Positions 44,862 through 53,324 of a DNA stretch of 64,000 bases are shown one piece after another (position 1 is the first letter of the stretch; each line of letters opens with the position of its first letter). This DNA is from an uncultured Eubacteriales bacterium (GTDB lineage: Bacteria; Bacillota; Clostridia; Christensenellales; Aristaeellaceae): contig OMZY01000002.1 of assembly GCA_900315675.1 (NCBI GenBank), forward strand, positions 223,770 through 287,769, read 5' to 3'. Below the pieces are notes generated by a model. It was not told where the DNA came from and did not search any database. It saw nothing but the letters and a program-made list of their open reading frames with translations. A program made the position numbers and the translations under genes.

Positions 44862-45986
44862 ATGAAAGAAAAGCATAAGTTCAGGATTCCGGACCGCGTT
44901 GTCGTCGTTGCGGGGCTGCTCCTCCTGCTCGCCGCGGGTCTGGCTGCCATCCTGGCTCAGGGCGGGGAATTCAGCGTCTGGGAACGCCGTTATCTTGCGG
45001 AACGCCCTTCTGTGCCGGACCTCGCCTACTGGAAAACAGACAAAGCCGTGGAATCTTTCCTCACGGATCACGTTCCCGGCCGCCGGACCCTCGTTACACT
45101 GGACAACAGTGTGGAATTCCTGACCGGACGCGGTTCGCAGCTCGGTGCCTGGTACACCGCCGGTACGCTGGTGGAGCCGCCTGTTCCCGTTGAGATATCC
45201 TCTCTGGAAACCAAGCTTCGCCGTTTCGGCAGAATTGCGGACAGTGCCGGTGTTCCGTGGTATCTGCTTTCGCCGCGGTCCCACGGATGGCTGCTTCGCG
45301 GCAGAATGGTTCCGATTGTGGCCGGGGCATATGACTCAGAGTCTGAAGGTTATGCGCTGCTGGACGCCAGTCCCAATACTGTCAGGATGCCGGAAGCTTT
45401 CAATGCCGATCCGGACAGCATGTATTACAAAACAGATCATCACTGGACCCTGCAGGGCGCTTACCAGGCTTACCTTGCTCTGTCCGGTTCACTGGGCTAT
45501 GAACCCCTCCCCCTGGAATCCTTCCGGCTGACCGGATATGACGGTTTCAAAGGAACAACGCTGGCGCGTTCCGGCCTTCCTTCCCTCTGGCAGGATACGC
45601 TGAACTGTGCCGAGCCGGAAACCGCCGTAACCATGACCGCGTACGACCACGGGGCGGAAACGGTCAGCGATCATCTCATCTTTCCGGAAGAGGCTTCCAC
45701 CTGGGATGGTTATGCCGTTTATCTCAGGGGAAACCACGGCACCCTGATCATCGATCGCCCGGATGCCCCGGAAGGTACCCTGATAGTGTACAAGGATTCC
45801 ATGGCTAACTGCCTGCTGCCCCTGCTCAGCCAGCATTTCCGCCGTATTATTGCGGTAGACGCGCGCTATGATGATGGAATCTTCTCCGACGCGCTTACCC
45901 GCAGCGATGATATCAAAGCCATTCTCTGTGTTTATTCCCTGGAAAGCCTCGCCAATGATACCGAGATTACCCGCAAGGCAAAATAA
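44862..45986 (+). CDS. DHHW (AlgJ/AlgX-like) acetylation protein
   Basis: The 374-residue protein has one N-terminal membrane anchor (VVVVAGLLLLLAAGLAAILA), then an external SGNH-like domain with the YKTDHHWTLQGAY motif near residue 190 and an NHGTLIIDR / KDSMANCLLP region that includes the nucleophile. It should transfer acetyl groups delivered by the MBOAT partner. AAGGAGG lies eight bases before the start. Confidence 0.88.
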   Translation: MKEKHKFRIPDRVVVVAGLLLLLAAGLAAILAQGGEFSVWERRYLAERPSVPDLAYWKTDKAVESFLTDHVPGRRTLVTLDNSVEFLTGRGSQLGAWYTAGTLVEPPVPVEISSLETKLRRFGRIADSAGVPWYLLSPRSHGWLLRGRMVPIVAGAYDSESEGYALLDASPNTVRMPEAFNADPDSMYYKTDHHWTLQGAYQAYLALSGSLGYEPLPLESFRLTGYDGFKGTTLARSGLPSLWQDTLNCAEPETAVTMTAYDHGAETVSDHLIFPEEASTWDGYAVYLRGNHGTLIIDRPDAPEGTLIVYKDSMANCLLPLLSQHFRRIIAVDARYDDGIFSDALTRSDDIKAILCVYSLESLANDTEITRKAK

Positions 45987-46087
45987 CCGTCAGTCCGGGA
46001 TCCGGGGCATTGCCCCGGATCTTTTTCTTTTGCCGTACTGCCCCGCCGTATGGAAAGAAGTTCCGTGATTTGATACTGTCCTTCCTG

Positions 46088-46116
46088 TTGACACGTGTTC
46101 TTCTCTCAGCTATAAT
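46088..46116 (+). promoter_or_regulatory. Consensus promoter of the ncRNA
   Basis: TTGACA (46088-46093), a 17-base spacer and TATAAT (46111-46116). Both hexamers are perfect, which implies a highly expressed transcript. Confidence 0.9.
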
Positions 46117-46121
46117 CATTT

Positions 46122-46276
46122 CAACAGTGAAGCCTGCATGAGCGGGTATCCTGTGGAGGTAGTGTTTGGAGTCTGTTCGTTAACGGGGACCATGGTTGAT
46201 TGGTAGTCAGCGGTGACATGACCGCTTATTTGCTGATGCCATGGCGCGGTACGAGCAGATGCCGGGCACTTTTTTT
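46122..46276 (+). ncRNA. Structured ncRNA, about 155 nt, class unknown
   Basis: A perfect promoter leads into a 155-nt stretch without a gene that ends in seven T. The 5' end (AGTG..CCTG.CAT) pairs with the 3' end (ATG.C.CGGG.CACT). GTATCC/GGTAC and TGTGG/CCATGG helices follow inward. Two inner hairpins (GTCTGTT/AACGGGGAC and GCGGT/ACCGC within TCAGC/GCTGA) sit in a junction. The closing stem plus T-run acts as terminator, which suggests a free-standing RNA such as a 6S-like or new sRNA. A riboswitch for the downstream mutS2-like gene is less likely but not excluded. SRP and RNase P signatures are absent. Confidence 0.7.
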
Positions 46277-46345
46277 GATGCCTTTTTCGTGTCGCAGTCC
46301 CCGTTTCCTGTTCATGTCAATTCATAACAGAACAGGAGCGATCCC

Positions 46346-48253
46346 ATGACACAGGATATGATTACCCTCGGCTTTGACCGGATCATTGAACAACTTCAGA
46401 ACCAGGCTGTTTCACAGGCAGCGCGCAGCCGTCTTGCGGAAACGGAACCCATTCTCCATGAGGGACTCTGCAGAGCCCGTATGGAGGAAACGACTGCTGC
46501 CCTTCGCGTGATGGAAAACGCCGGTACTCCCCCGATCTCTGAAACAGACGGAACAGAAACCGGCCTCATCCAGGCGGCGCAGGGCGGTATGCTGCTGCCC
46601 TCCCAGCTCTGTGCCGTTGCAAGGTTCTGCGCGACCATCCAGCGGCTTCGCCGTTATCTGCAAAACGCGCAGCTCTGGAGCGCCGGTATTTCCTCCTGGC
46701 ATACAGAACTGCCGGATCTGACCAGTCTGCAGGATGAAATCGAGCGTTCCGTCCGGGAGAACGCGGTTCTCGACGAAGCCTCCCCGGCCCTCCGGAACCT
46801 GCGCCGCCAGCGGGAGTATACCGAGCAGGCCATCCGTGAGAAACTGAACCAGATCCTTTTCCATCATAAAAAGGAACTGGCGGACAGTTATATTACCCAG
46901 CGTAACGGCATTTATGTGATCCCCGTTCAGAAGAAATTCCAGAGCACCTTCCCGGGCCATGCGGTCGACACCTCTGCCAAAGGAGGCACCGTCTTTATGG
47001 AGCCCTCTGCCGTGCAGTCTCTCCGTCAGGATCTGGAAGCGCTGCTCATCGATATAGATACGGAAGAACGGCGGATCCTCTGGGAACTCAGTGACCGGGT
47101 TGCTGCCGAGGAAACGCCGCTGACGGATGCCATCCAGGTCATGACAGATCTGGACGTCCTCTTTGCCCGGGCAAAACTGAGTATGGAAATGAAAGCCCGC
47201 CCGGCGGAACTGACAGCGGAACGCCGGATCCGGCTGGTTGATGCCCGGCATCCGCTGCTGGATCCGGAATCCTGCGTTCCCCTGAATCTGGACTTATCCC
47301 TCCCGGATTCAGGTATTGCCGTCACCGGGCCGAATACCGGCGGGAAAACAGTCTGTCTCAAAACCGTAGGTCTCCTGACCCTCATGGCCCAGAGCGGCCT
47401 GCACATTCCCTGCGGGGAAGGCACTGTCATCGGCCTGATGGACCGGGTGCTGTGCGATATCGGCGACAGCCAGAGCATCAGCCAGAACCTGTCCACCTTC
47501 TCCGGCCATATGACCAATGTCATCCGCATCCTGGAAGAATGCAGCCGGGACAGTCTGGTCCTGCTGGACGAGCTGGGAAGCGGAACCGATCCGGCGGAAG
47601 GCTCCGGCCTGGCCGCGGCAATCCTGGAAGAACTGCTCCGGCGCGGGTGCTTCTTCCTGGTAACCACCCACGATCCGCAGATCAAGCAATGGGCTGAACA
47701 GACGGAACATGTCATTTCCGCCCGCATGGCCTTTGACCGGGAATCCCTGATGCCGCTGTACCGGCTGGAACTGGGCAAAAGCGGCAAAAGCTGCGCCATC
47801 GAGATTGCCCGCCGTCTCGGTATGCATGAAAACCTGCTTGCCCGTGCCCGGCAGGTGGCGGATCATGGGCCGGATTCCCCGTCTTTACCGGTACAGAAGC
47901 CTATGCGGATTCCCTCCGGCCGCCTGCAGCGTCTCCGGGAGAAAACAGAAGGAAGCTTTGAACGGTTCACCATGGGAGACAGCGTTCTCCTGCTTCCGGA
48001 TAAAAAGAACGCTGTCGTTTATCAGCCTGCGGATGATGAAGGCAATGTGATCATCCAGCTCCAGGGGCAGAAAATCACCGTCCGCCATAACCGGCTGAAG
48101 CTGCTGGTGCCTGCGTCACAGCTGTATCCGCCGGATTATGATTTTTCAATCATTTTCGACACCGTGGCCAACCGCAAAGCTGCCCATACCATGGACCGCA
48201 AATTCGACCGGGACGCGGTCATCATACATAAAGAAGGACACAAGGAGGCATAA
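46346..48253 (+). CDS. MutS2-like ATPase lacking the Smr domain
   Basis: The 635-residue protein has MutS2-type core and clamp regions, then the MutS ATPase: Walker A GPNTGGKT near residue 330, SQSISQNLSTFSGHM, and Walker B LVLLDELGSGTDPAEGSG. MutS2 is usually about 780 residues with a C-terminal Smr nuclease. This one ends after a short KOW-like part with HKEGHKEA and has no Smr domain. It may act in recombination control or ribosome rescue without the nuclease. Another MutS2 elsewhere in the genome is possible. Confidence 0.87.
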   Translation: MTQDMITLGFDRIIEQLQNQAVSQAARSRLAETEPILHEGLCRARMEETTAALRVMENAGTPPISETDGTETGLIQAAQGGMLLPSQLCAVARFCATIQRLRRYLQNAQLWSAGISSWHTELPDLTSLQDEIERSVRENAVLDEASPALRNLRRQREYTEQAIREKLNQILFHHKKELADSYITQRNGIYVIPVQKKFQSTFPGHAVDTSAKGGTVFMEPSAVQSLRQDLEALLIDIDTEERRILWELSDRVAAEETPLTDAIQVMTDLDVLFARAKLSMEMKARPAELTAERRIRLVDARHPLLDPESCVPLNLDLSLPDSGIAVTGPNTGGKTVCLKTVGLLTLMAQSGLHIPCGEGTVIGLMDRVLCDIGDSQSISQNLSTFSGHMTNVIRILEECSRDSLVLLDELGSGTDPAEGSGLAAAILEELLRRGCFFLVTTHDPQIKQWAEQTEHVISARMAFDRESLMPLYRLELGKSGKSCAIEIARRLGMHENLLARARQVADHGPDSPSLPVQKPMRIPSGRLQRLREKTEGSFERFTMGDSVLLLPDKKNAVVYQPADDEGNVIIQLQGQKITVRHNRLKLLVPASQLYPPDYDFSIIFDTVANRKAAHTMDRKFDRDAVIIHKEGHKEA

Positions 48254-48255
48254 AC

Positions 48256-48813
48256 ATGCTGAGAATCATTAAACCGATGGAAAAGAAATATCTTCAGTCT
48301 TCCCTGGATCTGGTGGAAACTGTGTTCACAGCCTGGGACAGTCCGGAAGAAGGAAAAACCGTCCGTTCACTGGTAGAGGAGATCCGTTCAAAGAAGTATT
48401 ACCTGCCTGAACTGGAGCTCATCATGGTGGATGAAACTGACAGGATCCTGGGCTATGCCATGTTTTCCCGGTTCCATATTGAGGGAAAATACGAGGATGA
48501 ACTGCTGATTCTGACCCCGGTAGCCGTACGGACGGAATACCAGCGGCAGCATATCTCAAAGGAACTGATTGAATATGGTTTTGAAAAAGCCGCCGACCTT
48601 GGCTATAAAGCGGTTCTGGTGGAAGGTAATCCGAAAAACTATAACCCCCGGGGCTTTGTCACCTCCGCCGGTTACGGCATCGTCGCCGGTCCCTCCATCC
48701 ATCTTCCCCACCCTTCCTGCCTGATGGTTAAGGAACTGGTTCCCGGTACGCTGGCGCATATTCGCGGAGTGGTGGATTACTCAATCTATAAAACACTGAA
48801 TGAAGGAGAATAA
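48256..48813 (+). CDS. GNAT acetyltransferase
   Basis: The 185-residue protein has the GNAT core TPVAVRTEYQRQHISKELIE near residue 80 and GNPKNYNPRGF near 120, as in putative acetyltransferases of the YhbS type. It follows the MutS2-like gene by two bases with AAGGAGG upstream, so it is cotranscribed. The substrate is unknown. Confidence 0.87.
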   Translation: MLRIIKPMEKKYLQSSLDLVETVFTAWDSPEEGKTVRSLVEEIRSKKYYLPELELIMVDETDRILGYAMFSRFHIEGKYEDELLILTPVAVRTEYQRQHISKELIEYGFEKAADLGYKAVLVEGNPKNYNPRGFVTSAGYGIVAGPSIHLPHPSCLMVKELVPGTLAHIRGVVDYSIYKTLNEGE

Positions 48814-48818
48814 ACACT

Positions 48819-49472
48819 ATGAAACTTGAACAAATGAACGATTTCTTTGCCGCCCGGGTGGACGGCTACGATGAGCATATGCGGACCACCATCGAAGGTG
48901 CTTCCGATTTCTATGCCTATACGGCTTCCCTGCTGCCCATGGAAAAGAATGCCCGCGTCCTGGATCTTGGCTGTGGAACCGGTCTGGAACTGGAGGAATA
49001 TTTTCGTCTGAATCCGGATGCCGTGGTAACTGGTATCGATCTTTCTGACGCGATGCTGAACGCGCTGAAGGCGAAGTTCCCGGACCGGAAGCTCAGCCTT
49101 GTTCAGGGTTCCTACTTCGATGTACCATTCGGAGAAGACACCTGTGACGCGGCTGTCTCCGTCGAATCCCTGCATCACTTTACCGCAGAGCAGAAGGGAT
49201 CCCTCTACACAAAGCTGCATGCCGCACTGAAAGAGAACGGCTGTTTTGTCCTGACGGATTACTTTGCTGAATCGGAGGCGCAGGAGAAAGAACTTTTCCG
49301 GAACCTGAAGCAGCTGAAACTGGAACAGGGACTGCCCGATGACGAGTTCTTTCACTATGATACGCCCCTCACCGTGGAACACGAGACGCAGGTTCTTGAG
49401 AAAGCCGGTTTCTCAGAAATCCGCATCATGAAAAACTGGGGACATACATTTACCCTTTTGGCAAAGCGATAA
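48819..49472 (+). CDS. Class I SAM-dependent methyltransferase
   Basis: The 217-residue protein has the SAM motif VLDLGCGTGLELEEY near residue 47, a motif II GIDLSDAML near 70 and VSVESLHHF near 105. The target is unknown. It ends the three-gene unit after the ncRNA. Confidence 0.88.
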   Translation: MKLEQMNDFFAARVDGYDEHMRTTIEGASDFYAYTASLLPMEKNARVLDLGCGTGLELEEYFRLNPDAVVTGIDLSDAMLNALKAKFPDRKLSLVQGSYFDVPFGEDTCDAAVSVESLHHFTAEQKGSLYTKLHAALKENGCFVLTDYFAESEAQEKELFRNLKQLKLEQGLPDDEFFHYDTPLTVEHETQVLEKAGFSEIRIMKNWGHTFTLLAKR

Positions 49473-49488
49473 TGCCAGGCAAAAAACC

Positions 49489-49520
49489 GGGACGGTCTCA
49501 TTCATGAGACCGTCCCTTTC
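49489..49520 (+). terminator. Terminator after methyltransferase
   Basis: GGGACGGTCTCA and TGAGACCGTCCC form a perfect 12-bp stem around TTCA, followed by TTTC. Confidence 0.85.
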
Positions 49521-49573
49521 ATTGGCTCATTCTCCCTGCATCAATAAACGGATACAGGGCTTCACCCAGGCGA

Positions 49574-50626
49574 TTATTGATTGATCAGGGTACCGTCTTC
49601 CGCGGACAGGTAGAAGTAATAATCCGTTGCGAACTGATGTTCCTTTATCACTTTTCCGTCCGCGACAACACTGTAACTCTCCGCAAATTCCCAGGCGGGG
49701 ACCATCTGGCCCTTCCGGTTCACCGCCATTACCAGGCGGCCGGAATCCTCCTCCAGAACCATCTCGCTGCGAAGCGATGAATACCCAATCGTCTTCAGCA
49801 GCAGGGTATAGACATCGGCATCGCTCATACGTTCGTCCCACTCAAATCCCCGGTCACCGGTTGCGTTTTCCTTTGCGTTATGCTCACGGGCCAGCTGGAG
49901 CGCTTCTTCCTTTGTAATCCTGATCTCCGTTTCCTTTCCGGGTGTCATGGTAAAACTGCCGCCCAGGTAAGCAGTAATAAGGTTCTTTTCACCGTCAAAA
50001 ATGAAAGTACTCATGCAGTAGGGCATGTTGTAATCACTGTCCGGCCAGTTCATCCCCACCCGCAGCCCGTCAACAGGACCCGGATGATACTGCAGCAGGA
50101 TCCAGGAAGGATCCATCTCCTCTATCTGCTTCCGGCTGTCGACCGCCGCAAGGTAGGCAGCTTTCAGTACACCTTCCAGTTCATGTGTTACTTCCTGCCC
50201 CAGGAAATACCATCGTCCGTCAATCCATTCATAGGTATCAAAATCATAGAGATCGTGAAGCAGGTTATCCCGTAAGGGCATGGCAGAGATCAGCTCCGGT
50301 TCCTGGTCAGGATACACGGTATGGAGAAGTTTTTCCGCGATTTCCCGGCAGCCGTTGACCTGCTCACTCTCTTCAATCTCAGGATAAGTCAGGAAACAGC
50401 CTGTTCCTCCGTTAATCAGGTCCGGGCAGGAAGCCCTGTATTCATCATATTCCACTTCACATCCCGGAACCATATATTCCGCAAACACTTCCCTCATGGT
50501 TTCCGCCGGAATGTTGCGGTTCAATTTGATCTTATAGCAGGTTGCCTTTGTGGGGAGTTCCTCCGCCAGGCACGCGGAGAAAACCATCATCAGGCACAGC
50601 GCACACAGAATTATCCTTTTCATCAT
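49574..50626 (-). CDS. Secreted protein of the ECF sigma operon
   Basis: The protein has 350 residues from 50626, where GAGAGGAG gives eight-base spacing. An ATG at 50644 would overlap the previous stop. A signal peptide (MMKRIILCALCLMMVFSACLA) precedes a domain I cannot name. The C-terminal part (ITKEEALQLAREHN then VMAVNRKGQMVPAWEF) resembles PepSY-like folds. It lies directly after the anti-sigma gene and is probably an envelope sensor or effector of that system. Confidence 0.75.
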   Translation of the reverse strand: MMKRIILCALCLMMVFSACLAEELPTKATCYKIKLNRNIPAETMREVFAEYMVPGCEVEYDEYRASCPDLINGGTGCFLTYPEIEESEQVNGCREIAEKLLHTVYPDQEPELISAMPLRDNLLHDLYDFDTYEWIDGRWYFLGQEVTHELEGVLKAAYLAAVDSRKQIEEMDPSWILLQYHPGPVDGLRVGMNWPDSDYNMPYCMSTFIFDGEKNLITAYLGGSFTMTPGKETEIRITKEEALQLAREHNAKENATGDRGFEWDERMSDADVYTLLLKTIGYSSLRSEMVLEEDSGRLVMAVNRKGQMVPAWEFAESYSVVADGKVIKEHQFATDYYFYLSAEDGTLINQ

Positions 50627-50640
50627 ATCCATTTCTCCTC

Positions 50641-51603
50641 TCATTTCCCGGTACGGATAGCAAATGTTACCTGCCCCTCGGTGCCGCCTGCGTACAGTTC
50701 CGTGTCATCCATTCCTTCGATATACTCCACAACCCTGTAACTCAGCATGCAGCTGATTCCTTCACTGTTCAGGGTTTCCCGTGCTTCCCTGGCTTTTGCG
50801 ATCTGGCTTTCAGCATATTCCTTCATATTCGGATATTCTTCAATGTACTCTTCCATCTGCCGGTCATAGTCCTGTTTCATCCAGTCCTGGCTGTATTCAA
50901 ACAGATACAGGACTTCACCTTCAGGAGTACGCAATTCATCCATGGAGGCATAGCCGAACAGTTCCGGCCTCTCCAGCGGCGCCAGCTGCAGTCCTTCGAA
51001 CAGGAGCAGGCGTTTGCTGCTGTCATCCATCATCTGCGGAACCGGGCCGCATCTGAAGCGCTCATCTGCTTCCGGATCCGTGTTTTCCCGCCACAGCCAG
51101 TGTTCCGCATGCCCTTCACACTCCTCATCATACATATCCGGTTCGAAGTCCGGATCATAAGCGCCGTCTACATCAAGGGCCAGCCTGCTGTGAAGTTCAA
51201 AGTGTTCCGGATCCTTTGCGGTTGCCTGAATACTGACAACCAGTTTTCCCTCATCAGGCATCCAGGAAACCTCCCGGACTTTCACATCCACAAGACTGTC
51301 CTCTGTCTGCTGCTGTTCCGGTTCTGCAACCAGGTTTTCAGCCATCTTCCGCATGAATTCCGGATCAGTTTCAGCTGTTCTTTCCCCATACCACCACTTC
51401 AGGTCATAAACAATGCCCGCCGCAATGGCTGCCACTGTAATCAGGATCAGAACCAGCGCGAAAACCAGTCCTGCTGATATCTTTCTTTTCACAATCCTCG
51501 CTTCCTTTCCCGGACAGGCAGCCGAAAGGAATACGCGGTGTGTTTCTGCCGGGATCTCACCGGTCATCCGGTTGAGCCGTTCCCGAAGTTCCTGCTCTGT
51601 CAT
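50641..51603 (-). CDS. Probable membrane anti-sigma factor
   Basis: The 320-residue protein has a cytoplasmic N-terminus of about 45 residues, one membrane helix (AGLVFALVLILITVAAIAAG near 45-65) and an external domain rich in acidic residues. Its start at 51603 follows GGAGG and overlaps the end of the sigma gene, as for anti-sigma partners. The shape resembles the DUF4179 group. A direct sigma-binding motif is not obvious. Confidence 0.78.
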   Translation of the reverse strand: MTEQELRERLNRMTGEIPAETHRVFLSAACPGKEARIVKRKISAGLVFALVLILITVAAIAAGIVYDLKWWYGERTAETDPEFMRKMAENLVAEPEQQQTEDSLVDVKVREVSWMPDEGKLVVSIQATAKDPEHFELHSRLALDVDGAYDPDFEPDMYDEECEGHAEHWLWRENTDPEADERFRCGPVPQMMDDSSKRLLLFEGLQLAPLERPELFGYASMDELRTPEGEVLYLFEYSQDWMKQDYDRQMEEYIEEYPNMKEYAESQIAKAREARETLNSEGISCMLSYRVVEYIEGMDDTELYAGGTEGQVTFAIRTGK

Positions 51604-52076
51604 TTCGACTCCTCCTTTCCGTTCCATTCCACACGAAGCGCTTTGCGTGCCTGCCGCATCCTGTACTTGACCAGTGGAAGGGTCACATGCTGTATCTTTG
51701 CAATCTCTTCCAATGAGAACCCTTCCAGGTAATGCAGAACCAGGGGAACACGCTGCTTTTCAGGAAGGCCCTCCAGCAGCATGCGCATCTCTTCATCGCC
51801 GTTTTCCGGCACGGGCCGGTCCGGCATTGTATCTGTCGGAACACACCGGCTGTAGTTTCTGTACAGGTTATGGCACTCATTCACCATAATCCGCGAAATC
51901 CAGGTTCTGAAATACCTTTCTTCCCGCAATCCAGCCCGGTTCTTCCAGGCTTTCATTGCGGTTTCCTGCATGGCGTCCTGACGGTCTGCTTCAGACCGGA
52001 GGAATGTACAGGCAATCCGGTAAAGCATCTGCTCGCTTTCCAGCAGCATCCGTGTGAATTGTCTTTCATCCATCAT
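51600..52076 (-). CDS. ECF-family RNA polymerase sigma factor
   Basis: The 158-residue protein has sigma region 2 (RIACTFLRSEADRQDAMQET then RTWISRIMVNECHNLYR) and region 4 (LPEKQRVPLVLHYLEGFSLE then EIAKIQHVTLPLVKYRMRQA). The ATG at 52076 has GAGG ten bases upstream. It heads a three-gene unit with its membrane partner and a secreted protein. Confidence 0.9.
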   Translation of the reverse strand: MMDERQFTRMLLESEQMLYRIACTFLRSEADRQDAMQETAMKAWKNRAGLREERYFRTWISRIMVNECHNLYRNYSRCVPTDTMPDRPVPENGDEEMRMLLEGLPEKQRVPLVLHYLEGFSLEEIAKIQHVTLPLVKYRMRQARKALRVEWNGKEESK

Positions 52077-52486
52077 TGATCTCAACCTCTTCGAAGGGTT
52101 TTATCAGTCATGACATATAATAGACGTTTGAAAACGCCAAAAAGATAGGGGTACGTAAAAATATTCCGGTGTTTTTTTGAAACACTGAAAAATGCCGCGG
52201 ACTCGTTGAAGTTTCATTCGCGGCAAAACTGCATTGATTCTTATTGTACAGCTCTCCTCATATGCCTCCGGATCACAAGGCACATCGTCGTAAAGCAGGC
52301 AGTCGCGCCAATATTCCCGGAACCACCTGAATTCCGCCGGCAGCAGCATTTTAAGTCCTGCATTTCAAAACTTCAAAGGCTTGCTGTTTACTGCACCTCA
52401 TCATATATTTTATTCTTGATTCCTGTTTCCTCATTCGATATATTATGAGCATAAATCCTGTGTCTGAATTACAGAGGAAGAAAAAG
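52077..52486. other. Intergenic region with a decayed MATE-like fragment
   Basis: No intact gene is supported. Bases 52257-52312 match the 3' end of the MATE gene at 53338-53393 without gaps at 43 of 56 positions, and weaker similarity continues to about 52335. The fragment sits in an 81-codon minus-strand frame (52104-52349) that reads the homologous part in another frame, so it looks like a gene remnant. Confidence 0.55.
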
Positions 52487-53194
52487 ATGAAAACTGTTCT
52501 GATTACCGGCGCCGCCGGCGGTCTTGGTATCTGTCTGGCTCGTGAATACCTTTCCAGGAGCTATATGGTTTTCGGTGTGGATGTAGTACAACAGCATTCT
52601 GAAACAGACAGACTGTTTGAGGAAGCAAATGGGCAGTTCGTTTTTCTCCACGCGGATGTATCTGATTCATCTTCGGTTCAGCACATGGCTGAGTACGTCG
52701 GTGCAAAAACGGAAGCCCTGGATATTCTTGTGAATTGTGCCGGAATCATCCGTCCTGAAAGTGAATACTTGCTTGAGGACTTTGATATTGACGGTTCAAT
52801 GAATCTGTTCAATGTCAATGCTCTCGGCCCGTTGCGTGTAACAAAAGCATGTATCGGTCTCCTGCGGAAAGGGCATGATAAACTCCTGGTCAATATCTCT
52901 TCAGAGGCCGGCAGCATGACTTCCCACGCCGATTACATCAATCGTTATGATTACTGTATGTCCAAAGCCGCCTTAAATATCCAGTCTGTTATTCTGCAGC
53001 GTTACCTGAAGCCGGAAGGAATCAGGGTATTACTGTTTAACCCCGGCTGGATGCATACACGAATGGGCGGTCCGGAAGCCCCGGTCGATCCGGCTGTTTC
53101 CGCACAGGGAATCGCCGATCTGGCCGAATCCCTGCGCACCAGGCCTGACAGCTACATGTATTGGAACTATAACGGAATGGAACGTCCCTGGTAA
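52487..53194 (+). CDS. Short-chain dehydrogenase/reductase
   Basis: The 235-residue protein has the cofactor motif TGAAGGLGICLA near residue 8, NCAGII near 83, the catalytic Ser in NISSEAGS and the YCMSK (Tyr-x-x-x-Lys) motif near 162. It uses NAD(P)H on an unknown substrate. The start at 52487 follows GAGGAAG. Confidence 0.9.
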   Translation: MKTVLITGAAGGLGICLAREYLSRSYMVFGVDVVQQHSETDRLFEEANGQFVFLHADVSDSSSVQHMAEYVGAKTEALDILVNCAGIIRPESEYLLEDFDIDGSMNLFNVNALGPLRVTKACIGLLRKGHDKLLVNISSEAGSMTSHADYINRYDYCMSKAALNIQSVILQRYLKPEGIRVLLFNPGWMHTRMGGPEAPVDPAVSAQGIADLAESLRTRPDSYMYWNYNGMERPW

Positions 53195-53230
53195 TCCCCG
53201 CTGATGCTGTAACCCTTTACCCGTTAAACA

Positions 53231-53259
53231 AGCCCGCGGCAGTACAGCCGCGGGCTTTT
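53231..53259 (+). terminator. SDR terminator
   Basis: AGCCCGCGGC and GCCGCGGGCT pair around AGTACA, followed by TTTT. Confidence 0.85.
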
Positions 53260-53324
53260 CAGCAGTTCTGAGGCAGTTGCTGAGAATTCATTATCTTTCA
53301 ACAGATTGGCAGTGCAGGTCGTCC

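Noticed and set aside
46122-46276. SRP RNA, RNase P RNA or common riboswitch
   Set aside because: The GGAA/AGCAG helix 8 signature of SRP, the GAGGAAAGTCC of RNase P and the cores of well-known riboswitches were looked for and not found.
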